DNA of 64,000 bases from Gracilaria domingensis. Lineage: Eukaryota; Rhodophyta; Florideophyceae; Gracilariales; Gracilariaceae. The position numbers and the translations under genes are program-made. This document shows positions 46,775-59,069 of this stretch, one piece after another. Each line of letters begins with the position of its first letter. Position 1 is the first letter of the stretch. The stretch spans positions 1-64,000 of the forward strand of contig VCMS01000079.1 of assembly GCA_022539475.1 (NCBI GenBank). Direction: 5' to 3'. The notes below the pieces were generated by a model. The model did no database searches. It was not told the DNA's origin and saw only the letters and a program-made list of their open reading frames with translations.

Positions 46775-47109
46775 ATGGAAGGGGAAGACATTCTCCTACC
46801 TCTACTTCTTATGAAGCAAACGTGCCAGACGGCGGCACACACTCAAATGCTGGTTAATCAAGGCATGCTACTAACCAAACAAATCGGCTCTACGCCCCCC
46901 AACGTCTGCGAACGCACCGATGAATGCACAACAGGGCGTGGAAACGCCGTCCTAGGCTCAAAAGCGCGATATGCAATGCGGCAGTCCACCTATGTATACA
47001 AAGATATACGTGACAACGATCCAGATGTACTTCTGTTTGACAAAACTACACATATGTCCCGTGAGAACTTTGATCACCTCCACAGCATAGTACGAGACCA
47101 CATAGAAAT
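46775..47109 (+). CDS. PIF/Harbinger transposase, 5' part (split by Gypsy-1)
   Basis: From the ATG at 46775 the frame runs 111 codons plus two bases to the GAAAT target site. The MSRENFDHLHSIVRDHI helix is typical of the region just before the nuclease core in HARBI1-like proteins. The reading frame is the same on the far side of the insertion (59070 onward), so the gene was a continuous ~411-codon frame, the usual length for this family, when Gypsy-1 landed in it. Confidence 0.75.
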
Positions 47110-48083
47110 TGTAGAGCAACGCATTTTGCGTGGTTATCAGGATGATGCGCCTCATATACTCAGGGGAGTGATACGAGGATGCACTCGAAGAGTTATGAGT
47201 TGGACCCAATTTTGGCGGTTACTTTTGGAATGGCTTTCCCACAGTTACCTGTAATCAGGGTTGCCATTGCTGGCCAATACCGCTAGGTGGACGCGTGTAC
47301 TACACCACCGTGTGTGTGCATATTACGGGACAATAGGTAGTGCACCTGAGGTGCCTGACACTGGGCTAGCCACGTGTACGGACCCCTGCGGGTGTGCACC
47401 ACGTGTACATAGTTAGTTTAGACCTACTTAGGTGAGCTCGACCTCGTCGTCGCGAGCACCTTTGTAAAGTCAACCCGAGCACTTCTAAGTGAACTCTTTG
47501 TCGAGTAGCGCTCTCCTGAGTGGACTCTACACGAGTGAGGCTCTGGCGCCAACCGCCTACGTGGGTTATCACTCTCGCGAGTATAGCCACGTCTGGTTAC
47601 GGTGGTCCTACCCTCTCGGTACCTTTGAGGAACATCTGTCGTTGATGTCGGGACCTGAGGGTCGTACCGAGGAGGTATAGGACTAGATTACGAAGTGATC
47701 CGACTCTGTATAGAGTTTTGCCGTGTTTACGGAAACCCGTGCATTACCGTTGGAGGATCTCGCCCCGCTCCGGGCACAGTGCCGAGGAGGCCCTACCCGT
47801 CGCGTGTGGGTGTTGTTTGGTTGTTGTTTTCTGTTGCTTTCCCTCTCGGGACTACACCTGTCGTTGGTCGTGTTTCATCGTTGCCGATACCACCCCATCT
47901 CTGGAGTTTCTCATCGTTTCCTCACCACGTGGCCTATCACCTCTGTAGGTATAGCCAGTTGCCACTTCGGCCTTACAACCGAGTTACGGTGGTACAGAGG
48001 GCTCTGTCACTGGTCTGCCATCTCTCACGAGAGCGGACCTTCGGACAGTCTGGTGGGTTTCACTCTTCCGAGTTTGCCCCACA
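47110..48083 (+). repeat. Gypsy-1 left LTR
   Basis: 974 bp from TGTAGAGCAACGC to GTTTGCCCCACA, identical by eye to 58091-59064. Any frames inside it are fortuitous. Confidence 0.9.
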
Positions 48084-48327
48084 AAGTGGTCTCCCGACCT
48101 AGAACCGTTTTAGGTCACTGTCGTGGAATTGACTTGATTGTTGACGGATCACCGTTTTCTGACAACGATCAGGGGACTCTTTAGAGTTTTGGAGGTTGAC
48201 AACTTTTGAACGTGAACCGCTGACGTGGTGGTTTACCGAGAAGGTTTATTGAGTTTTCTTGTTCTTTGGGGACTCGTGTACGAGTTTAACTGGATCATCT
48301 GGATCAGATTGCTTACTGGTTTCCAGT

Positions 48328-50397
48328 ATGCCGCAACCGCCTCGAGGTTCTCGAGCTGGTTCAGCGCGGTCGTCAGCTGCGGTTCCACCCGTTGCACCGA
48401 CGTCCCGGTCTATCCCAGATGAGGCGCAACCTCTTGAGGTCGTACCCCGCCCCCGGAGAACGCGCTCAGTTACGGAAGCACCTAAGGAAAACGTGGGTTC
48501 TGCTCAACCCGTCGTTGAGACACCATCCATGGTTAACCCTAACGCTGCTACCGTAGCCGAGTTGGCTAGGTTGGAATCCCGCTTGGATATTAATCACGCT
48601 GCTCACGTGGAACTCCTACAGGATGTTACCTCGTTGAGGACGCAGGTTGATAATGCCCAGGTGAGGGATGTCTCAGGAGACTTACGTCTTCTGAGAAGGG
48701 ACGTGAATTCCATTATGGAAAATCTGGGTACCCCAGACGTCTTCGTCACGGAGTACCGGGCATTTGTCGAGGAAATGCGCACCGATATCGGTCGAATTCG
48801 TTCGCGCTTGGAAACGCTGGAGGATACAATCCGTATGGATGAAGCTGTGGACGCACAGGTTCCTCAAGGAAATCCATCTGCGGATGAAGACCATCGTTCG
48901 GTGAAGCAGAAACGTCGACACCCAAAACGAGTTCACTATGATTCGGATTCATCGCGCTCTGACTCGAGCGGCATGACTGAAGACAGTTCGTCAGATTCAT
49001 CTGATAGTGATGACAACCGTCATAGGTCACGTTCGACACGGTCGAAAGCGACGCAGTCTACTCAGGCAGTGATGAGATCACGCGTGAAAGGACGGCGCCA
49101 CTTGGGACTCAAAGAGTTAAAGCCGACGGACCCGCTCTACACAAAGCTGTTGTCGTACCGCTATTATCGGTTGGAGGATGTTACTTCGAATCGCTCCTCG
49201 CGAGGAACCGGTAAGGTGAAGGACTACATTCGAAGGTTGAATGTTACCCTTGAAACAAGGAAGTTCTCGGGGACAGATCCTATCCTTATCTTGGATTTCC
49301 TTGCCAGGTTCGTCCAGGAGGCCGATATACTCGGTATGAGTGAAGCACAGGCATATGTGGCACTGCCGTACTTCCTAACAGGGACTGCGGAAGATCAGTA
49401 CAACTCAGTTCGAGGAACCTCGAGAGCCTCGGAAGGAGGAGTCACGTGTTGGCCGGAAGCCGTGAACTACCTTCTCAGGTCGTACGCGACTTCCAACGCG
49501 ATTTACAGCGCTACTCTTGCTGTTCGCGACACTAGACAGAAGAGTGGAGAATCTGAAACGGTTTATTCAACGCGGTTGAACAAAGCGTTTCACCGATGTG
49601 GTAATGTGTATTCCGCACAGGAGCGGTGTACCATGTTTGTTGATGGTTTGGACCCCACCATTCGGTCGTTGGTCGCTCGCCGACGCGAGGAAAAACGCCG
49701 AATGACGTACCTAGAGTTGGTTAATTACGCCCAGGCGGAAGGAGAGACGTATCGAGCCCGCAACCCGGGGCAGCGCCGCTCGAAAGCGCTACTCGCGGAG
49801 AGTTCGTCACCATCGATGTCGGTTTTGCGACGTGAAACCGCTGTCGGTGACGCTGATAACGTCCACTTCATCGGAAGTAACCCCGATTCTTACGGATCTA
49901 CGGACCTGCCGTCAACCTCGATTCCGAGCACGGAAGAAGACCCCGCATTGTATGCCCAAGGTGTCCGGGTGCCTGCAGCCCCGCTGCCTTACGCTAACAA
50001 TTCGTCGCGTCTGAACCGTCCAGGGTGGAAGGACACAGCACCACAACGTCGAGTGGACAATCGCCCTCGCGACAAACCGGCCTCGGTCATATGTTACCAG
50101 TGCTACCTTCCAGGTCACGTATCGACGCAGTGCGTATTTCCGCCGTCGCACAGGCCGAAAATTATTGCGTATTACGACGCCCTCACGCCCGAGGAAAAGG
50201 AATCTGTTCCACGAAAGGAATATGATAAGGCCAGAGCTGAACTTGGATTACCGGTTCCGGTCTATGCTCAGCCCTCCGTTCCGGCACAGGCACCTTCGAA
50301 CCAGGTTCAAGGCGAAGTACCCACGCATGGGGTTCAGTTAGGCCCCCCGAACGGAGTTCACGCACCGAATTCGGTGAGCCCCGTTCAGAAAAACTGA
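48328..50397 (+). CDS. Gypsy-1 gag
   Basis: The first ATG at 48328 gives about 689 residues. A Pro-rich N-terminus leads to a coiled-coil segment, then an Asp/Ser-rich linker and the retrotransposon gag core (YRYYRLED...VKDYIRRLNV, with YFLTGTAEDQY). A CCHC-type zinc knuckle (CYQCYLPGHVSTQC) lies near the C-terminus. It forms the particle and binds element RNA. The same gag is recognisable in Gypsy-2. Confidence 0.85.
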   Translation: MPQPPRGSRAGSARSSAAVPPVAPTSRSIPDEAQPLEVVPRPRRTRSVTEAPKENVGSAQPVVETPSMVNPNAATVAELARLESRLDINHAAHVELLQDVTSLRTQVDNAQVRDVSGDLRLLRRDVNSIMENLGTPDVFVTEYRAFVEEMRTDIGRIRSRLETLEDTIRMDEAVDAQVPQGNPSADEDHRSVKQKRRHPKRVHYDSDSSRSDSSGMTEDSSSDSSDSDDNRHRSRSTRSKATQSTQAVMRSRVKGRRHLGLKELKPTDPLYTKLLSYRYYRLEDVTSNRSSRGTGKVKDYIRRLNVTLETRKFSGTDPILILDFLARFVQEADILGMSEAQAYVALPYFLTGTAEDQYNSVRGTSRASEGGVTCWPEAVNYLLRSYATSNAIYSATLAVRDTRQKSGESETVYSTRLNKAFHRCGNVYSAQERCTMFVDGLDPTIRSLVARRREEKRRMTYLELVNYAQAEGETYRARNPGQRRSKALLAESSSPSMSVLRRETAVGDADNVHFIGSNPDSYGSTDLPSTSIPSTEEDPALYAQGVRVPAAPLPYANNSSRLNRPGWKDTAPQRRVDNRPRDKPASVICYQCYLPGHVSTQCVFPPSHRPKIIAYYDALTPEEKESVPRKEYDKARAELGLPVPVYAQPSVPAQAPSNQVQGEVPTHGVQLGPPNGVHAPNSVSPVQKN

Positions 50398-50400
50398 CTT

Positions 50401-53400
50401 CGGGAGTTTCCCCTACGGGAGGGGCGCCTTCCGAGCCGAAGTTAAAGGCGCCCGAGGCGTCACAGCTTCGCTCCCCAGCTGTTAGAATCCTTTCAAGGAT
50501 AGCGGCTAAAACTGACGTGAGCTCAGAACACCTTTCGGTTCTACGTCGTCCGTGGATACGGTCCCGTAATCTCCGTATTCCGGAAAGAGTTCTTGTGATG
50601 GCCAAGAGAAACTACAAAGTTTATGCCGATCTTGGCTTGTCTAACCAGTTCATGGTTCGACAGTTGTCTGTGTTGGATACAGGAGCTGCACCGAACCTGA
50701 TTCACCTTGAGTTGGTGCCACCCGCGCTACGGGATGAAATTCGTCATGGTCCAGGTTTGGATATCGCGGATGCCAACAATAACCCGTTGCGTACTCTTGG
50801 GTACATACCTCTCATGGTACGATTAGGAACCTGTATGGTTAAAGTGGATTTCATGGTTTGCAAAAGCATTGCCGCACCGGTGATACTCGGTTGTGACTTT
50901 TGTGATCGTTTTGTTGAAGCGATTCGACCTCGAGCTCGAGTTGTTACCATGGATGATGGTTCCGAAATACCGATTGTAAGGAAACCGCTAAAGAGAGCTA
51001 CACGCAAGCGCGTCCCGCTCCCTGCTGCACAGGAAGTTCCAACCGTCGACCCGGTATCATCTAAGCTCCATGTGGCTCATGCCATCGCAATCCCTGCGCA
51101 ATCCCAAGTTTGGGTCACCATAACTACTAAGCAGTCTGGCCTACGTGTGGTACAACCATTGCCATCATTGTATGATCAGAAGCAACTCGCTTTGGCGAAC
51201 GGAGTAATCTCGGTGGAACCCGACAAACCATTCAGAGTTTTGGTCGCCAACTTTGGCACAACCCGACAGTGGTTAGCTAAAAACCAAATCCTTGGTACCA
51301 CTCTCCCACACCCTGCTGCTATCGTACCGACGAAGATACCCGTTGCGGATGTTCTCGGTATAACCGATGCTAAGGAGGGGGAGGGATCAGCGGAAACCGC
51401 GTTTACCGCATCGGTTACCCCGGCGAGCGAAGTTACCGAATCGCTGGCACCCACCGAGGGTAAAGCGTTGCCACCAGGAACGGAAGATACAGACCCTGTC
51501 AAGGAACTGGAACAGTTGAATTTTAATCATGTACCTGAATCTCATAGAGGTAAGCTAAGAGAAATGTTGAGGGAGTTCACACCCATGTGGGATGGATCCC
51601 TCGGGACAATTGGAATCACGGAACACCGTATTGACCTACTTCCAGGTACTAGCCCCATTTCCCAACACCCATACCGGGCTGGTCCCAAAGCTAGGGAAGA
51701 AGAGCAATCTCAGGTTGAGAAGATGTTACGCGCTGGCGTCATAGAGGCGGCTCAATCCGCTTGGGCCTCACCCGTGGTGCTAGTTCCAAAAGCGGACGGA
51801 TCGTGACGATTCTGTATTGATTACCGTCGCCTAAATTCGGTCACCGTCAAAGACGTTTATCCCATACCCAGGATGGACGAATACATTGACTCGCTTGGGA
51901 GTGCTACAGTGTTCACCGCCTTGGATGCCAATTGGGGATACTGGCAAGTTCCGATCCGTGAAAAGGATAAGGACAAAACTGCTTTTGTGTGCCACCAAGG
52001 TTTGTACCGGTTTAAACGAATGCCGTTCGGATTAACCAACGCGCCGGCTACGTTTCAACGTGCTATCGATATCCTCTTGGCTCGATTCAAGTGGAAGACC
52101 TGCTTGGTGTATCTTGACGATATCATCGTGTTCTCCGATAACCTTGATGACCACTTAACACACGTCCGGGACGTCATGAGAGTCCTCAGGGACGCGGGCA
52201 TTACGCTGAAACTCAAGAAGTGCGAGTTCTTCACAGATTCTGTCAAATACCTAGGGCATATCATTCGACCTGGACAGCTCTCAGTTGACGCAGTTCGCGT
52301 GAAGTCGCTGAAGGAAGCGAAACACCCTACGACACAAACGGAACTCCGCAGTTTTCTGGGTCTTTGTAATGTATATCGGCGTTTTGTCCCGAACTTCGCA
52401 GATATTGCGACCCCCCTTAACCACCTTTTGAGAAAAGGTCAACCAGTTCAACTGGAACCCCTAGGCGACGCGGAAGCGTCTGCTTTTTCGGCATTAATTG
52501 ACGCAGTAACGTCACCGCCAATCTTGGCTTTGCCTAAGCTAGGACTTCCATTCGAAGTAGACACTGACGCCAGTGCACACCAGGTTGGTTGCGCCCTGTT
52601 TCAGGTCACGGAAGACGGCGTGAGACATCCAATTGGATACTGGTCGCGATCCTTGAACGTACACGAACGTAACTACTCAGTTTCGGAGAAAGAGTGCTTA
52701 GCCGTTGTATGGGCTCTAACTACACTGAGACCATATCTTATGGGCAACCATTTTACGGTACATACGGACCACTCATCTCTCCGATGGCTCATGGAAATCT
52801 CGGAACCATCAGGACGCTTGATGCGTTGGCGCTTGAGGTTATCGGAGTTCGATTTCACAGTTACGTACAAAAAAGGAACGTTGAATCTGCAGGCAGATGC
52901 ACTCTCCCGCTTGGGGACAGATGCAGAAGCGGCACCAGTTGACGATCTGGACATACCATGCTTTATGGTGGAAGAACAAGCAGGTTGGGTCGAATCTTTG
53001 TCGGATGACATCTGTGACGACATCCTGCTCACTTCTGAGAAGTTGGATCCCTTGACCGGATCTTTTGTACCCATCACTCCCGAGGAGATGATCCGAGAAC
53101 AGCAAACGGATGAGTTTTGTACGCGAATTCGCGCTCGTCTCAATGGAGGAGATCGTATACCTTTTCAGGTTAACGATCAGGGGTACCTGGTTAGGTTGGT
53201 CGAAGCGTATACCCAAATTGTGGTCCCATACTCGCTGCAAAACCGTGTGTTGGTAATGACACACTATGTGAAGGTAGGAGCCCACCCAGGAGGTCGAAAA
53301 CTATACTTGACCCTGCGTAGGGATTTTTACTGGCCGTCAATGGCATTGGACTGCTACGCAGTACGACGCTCTTGCACCGAGTGCGCTAAGAATAACGTGA

Positions 53401-54851
53401 AACTTCGTAAGTACTCGAAGAAGTTAACGCTGTTCCCAGCACGGTCTCCTTTGGAGTTTATCGCTATCGATATCTTAGGTGAATTGATCAGAACCGCAAG
53501 AGGTAATCGATACCTTCTGGTTATCACCGATCGGTTCTCTAAGTTGGTACGGACAGTCCCGCTGAAACGGATTACGGCCACCGTGGTTGCACAAGCTTTT
53601 GTCACCCACTGGGTCTTTGTGTACGGTCCACCGGTTCATCTATTATCAGATAACGGTTCACAGTTCACGTCGAAGTTTTTCCAGGACGTCTGTCGGATCT
53701 TGAGTGTCAAGAATCTATTTACGACCACCTACCACCCCCAAACAAATGGTCAGGTAGAACGATTTAACCGTACCATGCTGAATGCATTAAGATCTTATGT
53801 GGCAGATCATCCTAAGGATTGGGATTTGTATACGGACGCTATTACGTATGCGTACAACACCCAAGTCCACCGGGTAACGAAGCTAGCACCTTTTGAGTTG
53901 GTATTGTCAAGAGTACCGCCACCGGTTGCAATCGAGGCTCAAGAAACGCTTTCTACGTACCCGTCTGTTGGGTTATACAGGAACGCTTGGAAGGATTGGT
54001 TAACCAAAATGGTACCGGTCGCTCGCACAGCGATGGATAAGGCGCAGGCCGCTTATAAGCGCAACTTCGATGCGAAGGTTAAGACCCCATTACCAAAGGT
54101 CAAACCAGACGATATGGTATTTCTCCGCAAAGAATACTATAATCCGGAGAATGAACGCCGCCACAAGCTCTCGCCTATCGCGGAAGGACCCTACAAGGTT
54201 ATTTCCGTCACGGACGATACCGTAGTATTGGATATCAATAATCTCCACGAACGGATATCGTTAGACCGTGTCGCGCTGGCACCACCACCCTACGTTCACG
54301 TTAACACCCAACTGGGTGAAGCTACAGGGGACGAACAGGTCGTATCTTCGCGCCCTGCGACTCTCCGCCCTGATCGCGGCTTATCGGATCTACCGAAGTC
54401 AGAATCACCCACGCGGGTAGCACAACCCGTTGCGGGAGACGAAGAGGAAAACTCAACTAGAGTTGACCCCCCACCGGACGTCGTGGCTCCCATGCCACCG
54501 CCTAAGGAGGGGGAGGAAAGTACGGAACCCGTTACACCGGCGTCGCACGGTCACACTGTGTCGCAAGGTACCGCCACCAATCTCGCGGTCTCTACCGATA
54601 GCGTTGTGGTGCGCCGAGGCGCTGTACCTCGTGGTGATACTCCGTCGAGTTCGTTGAGCAATGCGCTGGAAACGACACGACCCACCCAAGGGGTACACAC
54701 CGCTGTGGATAACGTAACCCCGTCGGGAACACCACAACTGAGTGAGGTCACCACCCGCAGAGCGGAGAAGACAGTATCTGTAGACCCGGGCTTCCCGGAG
54801 AACGCAGAGCCGCAAGCGGTAGATCAGCTCAATGTTACCGACCGGTGTTAA
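50401..54851 (+). pseudogene. Gypsy-1 pol region
   Basis: Domains in order: an aspartic protease (LSVLDTGAAPN), reverse transcriptase with the YLDDIIVFSD active site (near 52110), RNase H (near 52555-52900), an HHCC-type zinc-binding region and an integrase core (FIAIDILGEL; LLSDNGSQFTS; HPQTNGQVERFN), then a long Ser/Pro/Thr-rich tail. The region is mostly open, with about one or two breaks. Confidence 0.85.
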
Positions 54852-55433
54852 CCACGCCGTGGTTTGAGGAAACGAGAAGTCGTACTTACCCGCGTATTAT
54901 TTGGGAAAACAACCTTGGAAAGGTGAAGTACGAAGTACGAGTTTGGAAACCGTCGATGGTGCACCCACGCCGCGTGGCAGAAGACTCATGACACACCCAA
55001 GTGGAGAGTAACACGTTGTGTGACGTGGTGACGTACGGAGAGCACCGCCGACGCGGGGAACTGCTGACAGTAAGTCGCGTGCGCGAGTACCACACGTGCA
55101 CGGTGCGCGATGTACGGTCGCCAACCGTAGGCGAACGGACACCTGTTAGGGTAACGCGTGGCTCACACGTGCCACCGCCTGGCCAACCAGAAGGCCGCGA
55201 TATGCACCGTGATTGGTCAATCCGCCTCCATGGCGCACGAGCGAAACCCTGCCCGTTCTCCGTCGCACGGACGATCCTTCTGGATAGCAAGAGGGAGCTC
55301 AGAATCCCGAAGCTACCGTTGGACGGTCGGAAGCTCAACCAAAACGAGCCGAAGCTCGTCAGACTCAAGAAGGAGAGTATTTCAAGAAGAACCTTTCAGG
55401 TTGAAGATTGGACGCTCCTGGCGTAAGTTGTAG

Positions 55434-55787
55434 TTGTCGTGCAGCGAGGAACTCCTAGTGAGTCGTGACTGGTTAAGTCCAAGAGGAACCCCTCTAGAGG
55501 TTAGCCGGCCACCACCTCGCCACCCTCGAAGGTACGGAACCACAATGGGTGAAGGAGAGCAGTCAAACACCGAGGTGTACCCGCAGGAATACGTGATCGA
55601 ACGTATCGTACGTCATGTTGTAGACCCCGATGGGACGGTACTGTACCAAGTGCGATGGTATGGCTACTCCGCCGAGGAGGACACCATGGAGCCGGTCGAG
55701 CACCTACCTAGGTCGAAGATCGTTTCATACCACCGTCGCACTCGGTCAGCCTTGCCGTCCAACCTGGACCAAGCCCAGGTGGGATAA
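55434..55787 (+). CDS. Gypsy-1 chromodomain segment
   Basis: The segment EYVIERIVRH...YQVRWYGYS...TMEPVEHL at about 55590-55720 is a recognisable chromodomain, with aromatic residues in the usual positions. In chromoviruses this module sits at the integrase C-terminus and steers insertion to marked chromatin. Here it is separated from the main pol frame. Confidence 0.75.
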   Translation: MSCSEELLVSRDWLSPRGTPLEVSRPPPRHPRRYGTTMGEGEQSNTEVYPQEYVIERIVRHVVDPDGTVLYQVRWYGYSAEEDTMEPVEHLPRSKIVSYHRRTRSALPSNLDQAQVG

Positions 55788-56157
55788 GAACCGTTCCCGG
55801 TGAGGAGCTTTCAACTATACCGCGATGCGGAAGACTCAGAATGGAGAGTTGACCCCTTCTGTGTGGGGATGAAGGAAGGAAGAAGACCAATGAAGCGGTG
55901 AAGACTTAACTAGAGGAAGTGAGAAGAAAGAAAGAAGAGCATACCGAAATGCCGGTTGTACCGATTTAAAACGGTTAGAGTACAAGAAGCACCAAAGAAG
56001 TGAAGTACACTTGAACACAGTGTGAGTGAAGAAGTAATCGAAGATCGATCAAGTTCGTGGAGAACAGGCAAAAGGGGTGAAGCGAAAGTTACCACTAGAT
56101 GGTTTTACTGTTTCTATCTTATACTAAGGACCAAGTCCTCCAGCCCTGCTGGTCATC

Positions 56158-58011
56158 TTACACCCCCGATGAGGGACCGGCACCGCCGCTACCGGAGGGA
56201 CCCTGCGAAGGGTGCGGAACGGCGTAAGCCAGTATCCCTGCCATAGTGGTGAGATGATCGGGCACGATAATTCCAGCGTTCTGGAGACTGGCGCGCAACA
56301 TCGCGATGTTCGCCGGAGAATCTCCCGGAGCGACCGGAGCTGTCGGGGCCGGAAGGACCGAAGGAACGGTAGCCGCTACAGGGGCCGGACCCACCACCGG
56401 AACACTCGCTTGAGTCGGAACATTCCAACCCACAGGAGCCTGGGGTACCCCGCCGCTGGCGTGCAACACCTGATTCGCCGCCGGTAGGTCGTTCACCAAC
56501 TCCTGGTCCATCTCGACGAGTGCTCCCGCCGCCTCTCCACCGGTATCCATGTTCGGATCATCCAGATCTACTGGGGCGACCCAGTTGTCACTGAACATGA
56601 ACCCAACGGGGTGACTGTCTGGAATCGACCGTGGCTGGTTCGCTGCCCACTCGGCATATGCGCTAGTTGTCATCGTACCCTCCCATGGGTCGTAATACAC
56701 GAAATCTCCTGCGGTGGGATGTCTCCTACCGGGTGAGCGGTCGTAGTGACGACGAGGACCTTTCCCACGCTGCGAACGGGGCACCGTTTCCCAATCGACT
56801 CCATCGATAACATCCAAGATGTAATGGATCTCACCCACGTTCTCTTCGGACCCCAAGGGAGTGTGCAAATCCAGCGAGCGGATAATGTTGCGAAGCATCG
56901 GCGGAATATACCAAACACGGTAGTTGTCGTAAGCCTCCCAGAGGAGAAACGCTGCTACGCGTGCCGCCCACTCGCCGGCTACCAGACCCCACCATCCTGA
57001 ACGCGGATCGCTGATCAATCGGGAGCCGATGTAACTCAAGCACGGAGGCAGTTCTGCAAAACACCCTTTGGGTACCTCCACATCACGCCACCAATCTGGT
57101 AGAGGAGGGAACCGTCCAACAAAGGCCTGCGGTCTGTACCTCTCGGTCTCGATATTCGGGTACGGAATCAGATACCCATGACGGGAACGAGCTTTCCGCT
57201 CAAACCGAATGCGGTTGACGAACCCACCCTGGGAAGCGTTCTTGCGAAGATAACGGAACTCCGCTCGGAGTATGGGCCGATTCCAGCACAACATCAACCT
57301 CGATGTGGTCGGGCCATCGCCAGCGTACCGCGCATGGTCGAACGTCGCCAAGTTGTCTCCATATCGGACTTCACCGAAAGTACGGTAGAACGGAGTATCG
57401 AACCCATATGACGGTGGAACCAGGTGCTCGAGGTGCACTCGACTGAGTCTCTTGTACGCCAACTTCGCGTGTTCCGCGCGCGCGGTGTTCAGATTCTCAC
57501 CCTCGCGGGTATCGTACCGGAGGAGCATCGGGTCGATCGCTATACGAACTTTCCATTCTGGGGATTGCACTACCGCTAACGGCAGACCGCCCGGTAGGAA
57601 GCCGTTTTCGGCATACGACTCCAGGAGAGTGTCATCGTTAACAGCTACCGGATGAAACCACGGTGCACGGCTGAACGCAAACCCATCACGGAGTGGATCG
57701 CGTACTGCGAGAGATTCCTTCGATATCCAACCAGCTTGGTTCGCCATCAGCGGCATCGCTTGCGCTGAATTCCATAACGGAACGTTCACCGGGACCATCG
57801 GTTGAGACTGAGGCAGTGGAGCCGTCGCAGAACCCGGCTGAGGGTAGTTCGACGCGCTCGCCTGACCCGTCGGGTGATGAGGAAACTGATTCGGGTTCAT
57901 CGGAATGACAGATGATGTACTGTGATCGAGTTCGGATACTTGAATACTCTGTTCGCTTGAGTGTGTATCGCGCTTGCGAGGTATAGAAACCGAGGAGTTG
58001 GTACCGCTCAT
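56158..58011 (-). CDS. Gypsy-1 antisense ORF (617 aa), unknown function
   Basis: This is an open minus-strand frame lying wholly between the chromodomain and the 3' LTR. I start it at the ATG 58011 (MSGTNSS) because the Gypsy-3 homologue also starts MSG. The N-terminus (about 1-90) is Pro/Gln/Ser-rich. The middle (about 90-430) is a well-ordered, Trp/Tyr/Arg-rich domain with HLEHLVPPSYGFD, ILRAEFRYLRK, IRFERKARSRHGYLIPYP and DRSPGRRHPTAGDFVYYDPW. The C-terminus is Pro/Ala-rich. No transmembrane segment, zinc finger or known domain is seen. Retention of the same blocks in Gypsy-3 argues for past selection. Antisense extra ORFs are known in some plant Gypsy lineages, but I do not recognise this protein. 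Confidence 0.75.
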   Translation of the reverse strand: MSGTNSSVSIPRKRDTHSSEQSIQVSELDHSTSSVIPMNPNQFPHHPTGQASASNYPQPGSATAPLPQSQPMVPVNVPLWNSAQAMPLMANQAGWISKESLAVRDPLRDGFAFSRAPWFHPVAVNDDTLLESYAENGFLPGGLPLAVVQSPEWKVRIAIDPMLLRYDTREGENLNTARAEHAKLAYKRLSRVHLEHLVPPSYGFDTPFYRTFGEVRYGDNLATFDHARYAGDGPTTSRLMLCWNRPILRAEFRYLRKNASQGGFVNRIRFERKARSRHGYLIPYPNIETERYRPQAFVGRFPPLPDWWRDVEVPKGCFAELPPCLSYIGSRLISDPRSGWWGLVAGEWAARVAAFLLWEAYDNYRVWYIPPMLRNIIRSLDLHTPLGSEENVGEIHYILDVIDGVDWETVPRSQRGKGPRRHYDRSPGRRHPTAGDFVYYDPWEGTMTTSAYAEWAANQPRSIPDSHPVGFMFSDNWVAPVDLDDPNMDTGGEAAGALVEMDQELVNDLPAANQVLHASGGVPQAPVGWNVPTQASVPVVGPAPVAATVPSVLPAPTAPVAPGDSPANIAMLRASLQNAGIIVPDHLTTMAGILAYAVPHPSQGPSGSGGAGPSSGV

Positions 58012-58090
58012 GATTGTGACGTATTTACGTACTTGCGTTTCGCACAAAACTTCAGCCTCGAAGTCGTCCTCGGCTCTAAGGAGGGGGAGA

Positions 58091-59064
58091 TGTAGAGCAA
58101 CGCATTTTGCGTGGTTATCAGGATGATGCGCCTCATATACTCAGGGGAGTGATACGAGGATGCACTCGAAGAGTTATGAGTTGGACCCAATTTTGGCGGT
58201 TACTTTTGGAATGGCTTTCCCACAGTTACCTGTAATCAGGGTTGCCATTGCTGGCCAATACCGCTAGGTGGACGCGTGTACTACACCACCGTGTGTGTGC
58301 ATATTACGGGACAATAGGTAGTGCACCTGAGGTGCCTGACACTGGGCTAGCCACGTGTACGGACCCCTGCGGGTGTGCACCACGTGTACATAGTTAGTTT
58401 AGACCTACTTAGGTGAGCTCGACCTCGTCGTCGCGAGCACCTTTGTAAAGTCAACCCGAGCACTTCTAAGTGAACTCTTTGTCGAGTAGCGCTCTCCTGA
58501 GTGGACTCTACACGAGTGAGGCTCTGGCGCCAACCGCCTACGTGGGTTATCACTCTCGCGAGTATAGCCACGTCTGGTTACGGTGGTCCTACCCTCTCGG
58601 TACCTTTGAGGAACATCTGTCGTTGATGTCGGGACCTGAGGGTCGTACCGAGGAGGTATAGGACTAGATTACGAAGTGATCCGACTCTGTATAGAGTTTT
58701 GCCGTGTTTACGGAAACCCGTGCATTACCGTTGGAGGATCTCGCCCCGCTCCGGGCACAGTGCCGAGGAGGCCCTACCCGTCGCGTGTGGGTGTTGTTTG
58801 GTTGTTGTTTTCTGTTGCTTTCCCTCTCGGGACTACACCTGTCGTTGGTCGTGTTTCATCGTTGCCGATACCACCCCATCTCTGGAGTTTCTCATCGTTT
58901 CCTCACCACGTGGCCTATCACCTCTGTAGGTATAGCCAGTTGCCACTTCGGCCTTACAACCGAGTTACGGTGGTACAGAGGGCTCTGTCACTGGTCTGCC
59001 ATCTCTCACGAGAGCGGACCTTCGGACAGTCTGGTGGGTTTCACTCTTCCGAGTTTGCCCCACA
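58091..59064 (+). repeat. Gypsy-1 right LTR
   Basis: 974 bp, preceded by the purine tract CTAAGGAGGGGGAGA and followed by GAAAT. No difference from the left LTR was noticed. Confidence 0.9.
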
Positions 59065-59069
59065 GAAAT

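Larger units (their letters stand above)
47110..59064 (+). mobile_element. Gypsy-1: young Ty3/Gypsy chromovirus, TSD GAAAT
   Basis: The element is 11,955 bp with 974-bp LTRs (47110-48083 and 58091-59064) in which I saw no difference. A perfect GAAAT duplication flanks it (47105-47109 and 59065-59069). Parts in order: left LTR, primer-binding-site candidate beginning TGG (about 48087), gag (48328-50397), pol with protease, reverse transcriptase, RNase H and integrase (50401-54851), a chromodomain segment (about 55560-55760), an antisense ORF (56158-58011, minus), a polypurine tract (about 58078-58090) and the right LTR. It looks nearly whole, with about one or two breaks in pol. Identical LTRs imply a very recent insertion. 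Confidence 0.9.

Noticed and set aside
47366-48184. Several ORFs inside the Gypsy-1 LTRs
   Set aside because: They repeat exactly in both LTRs and have no motif; they are chance frames in regulatory sequence.
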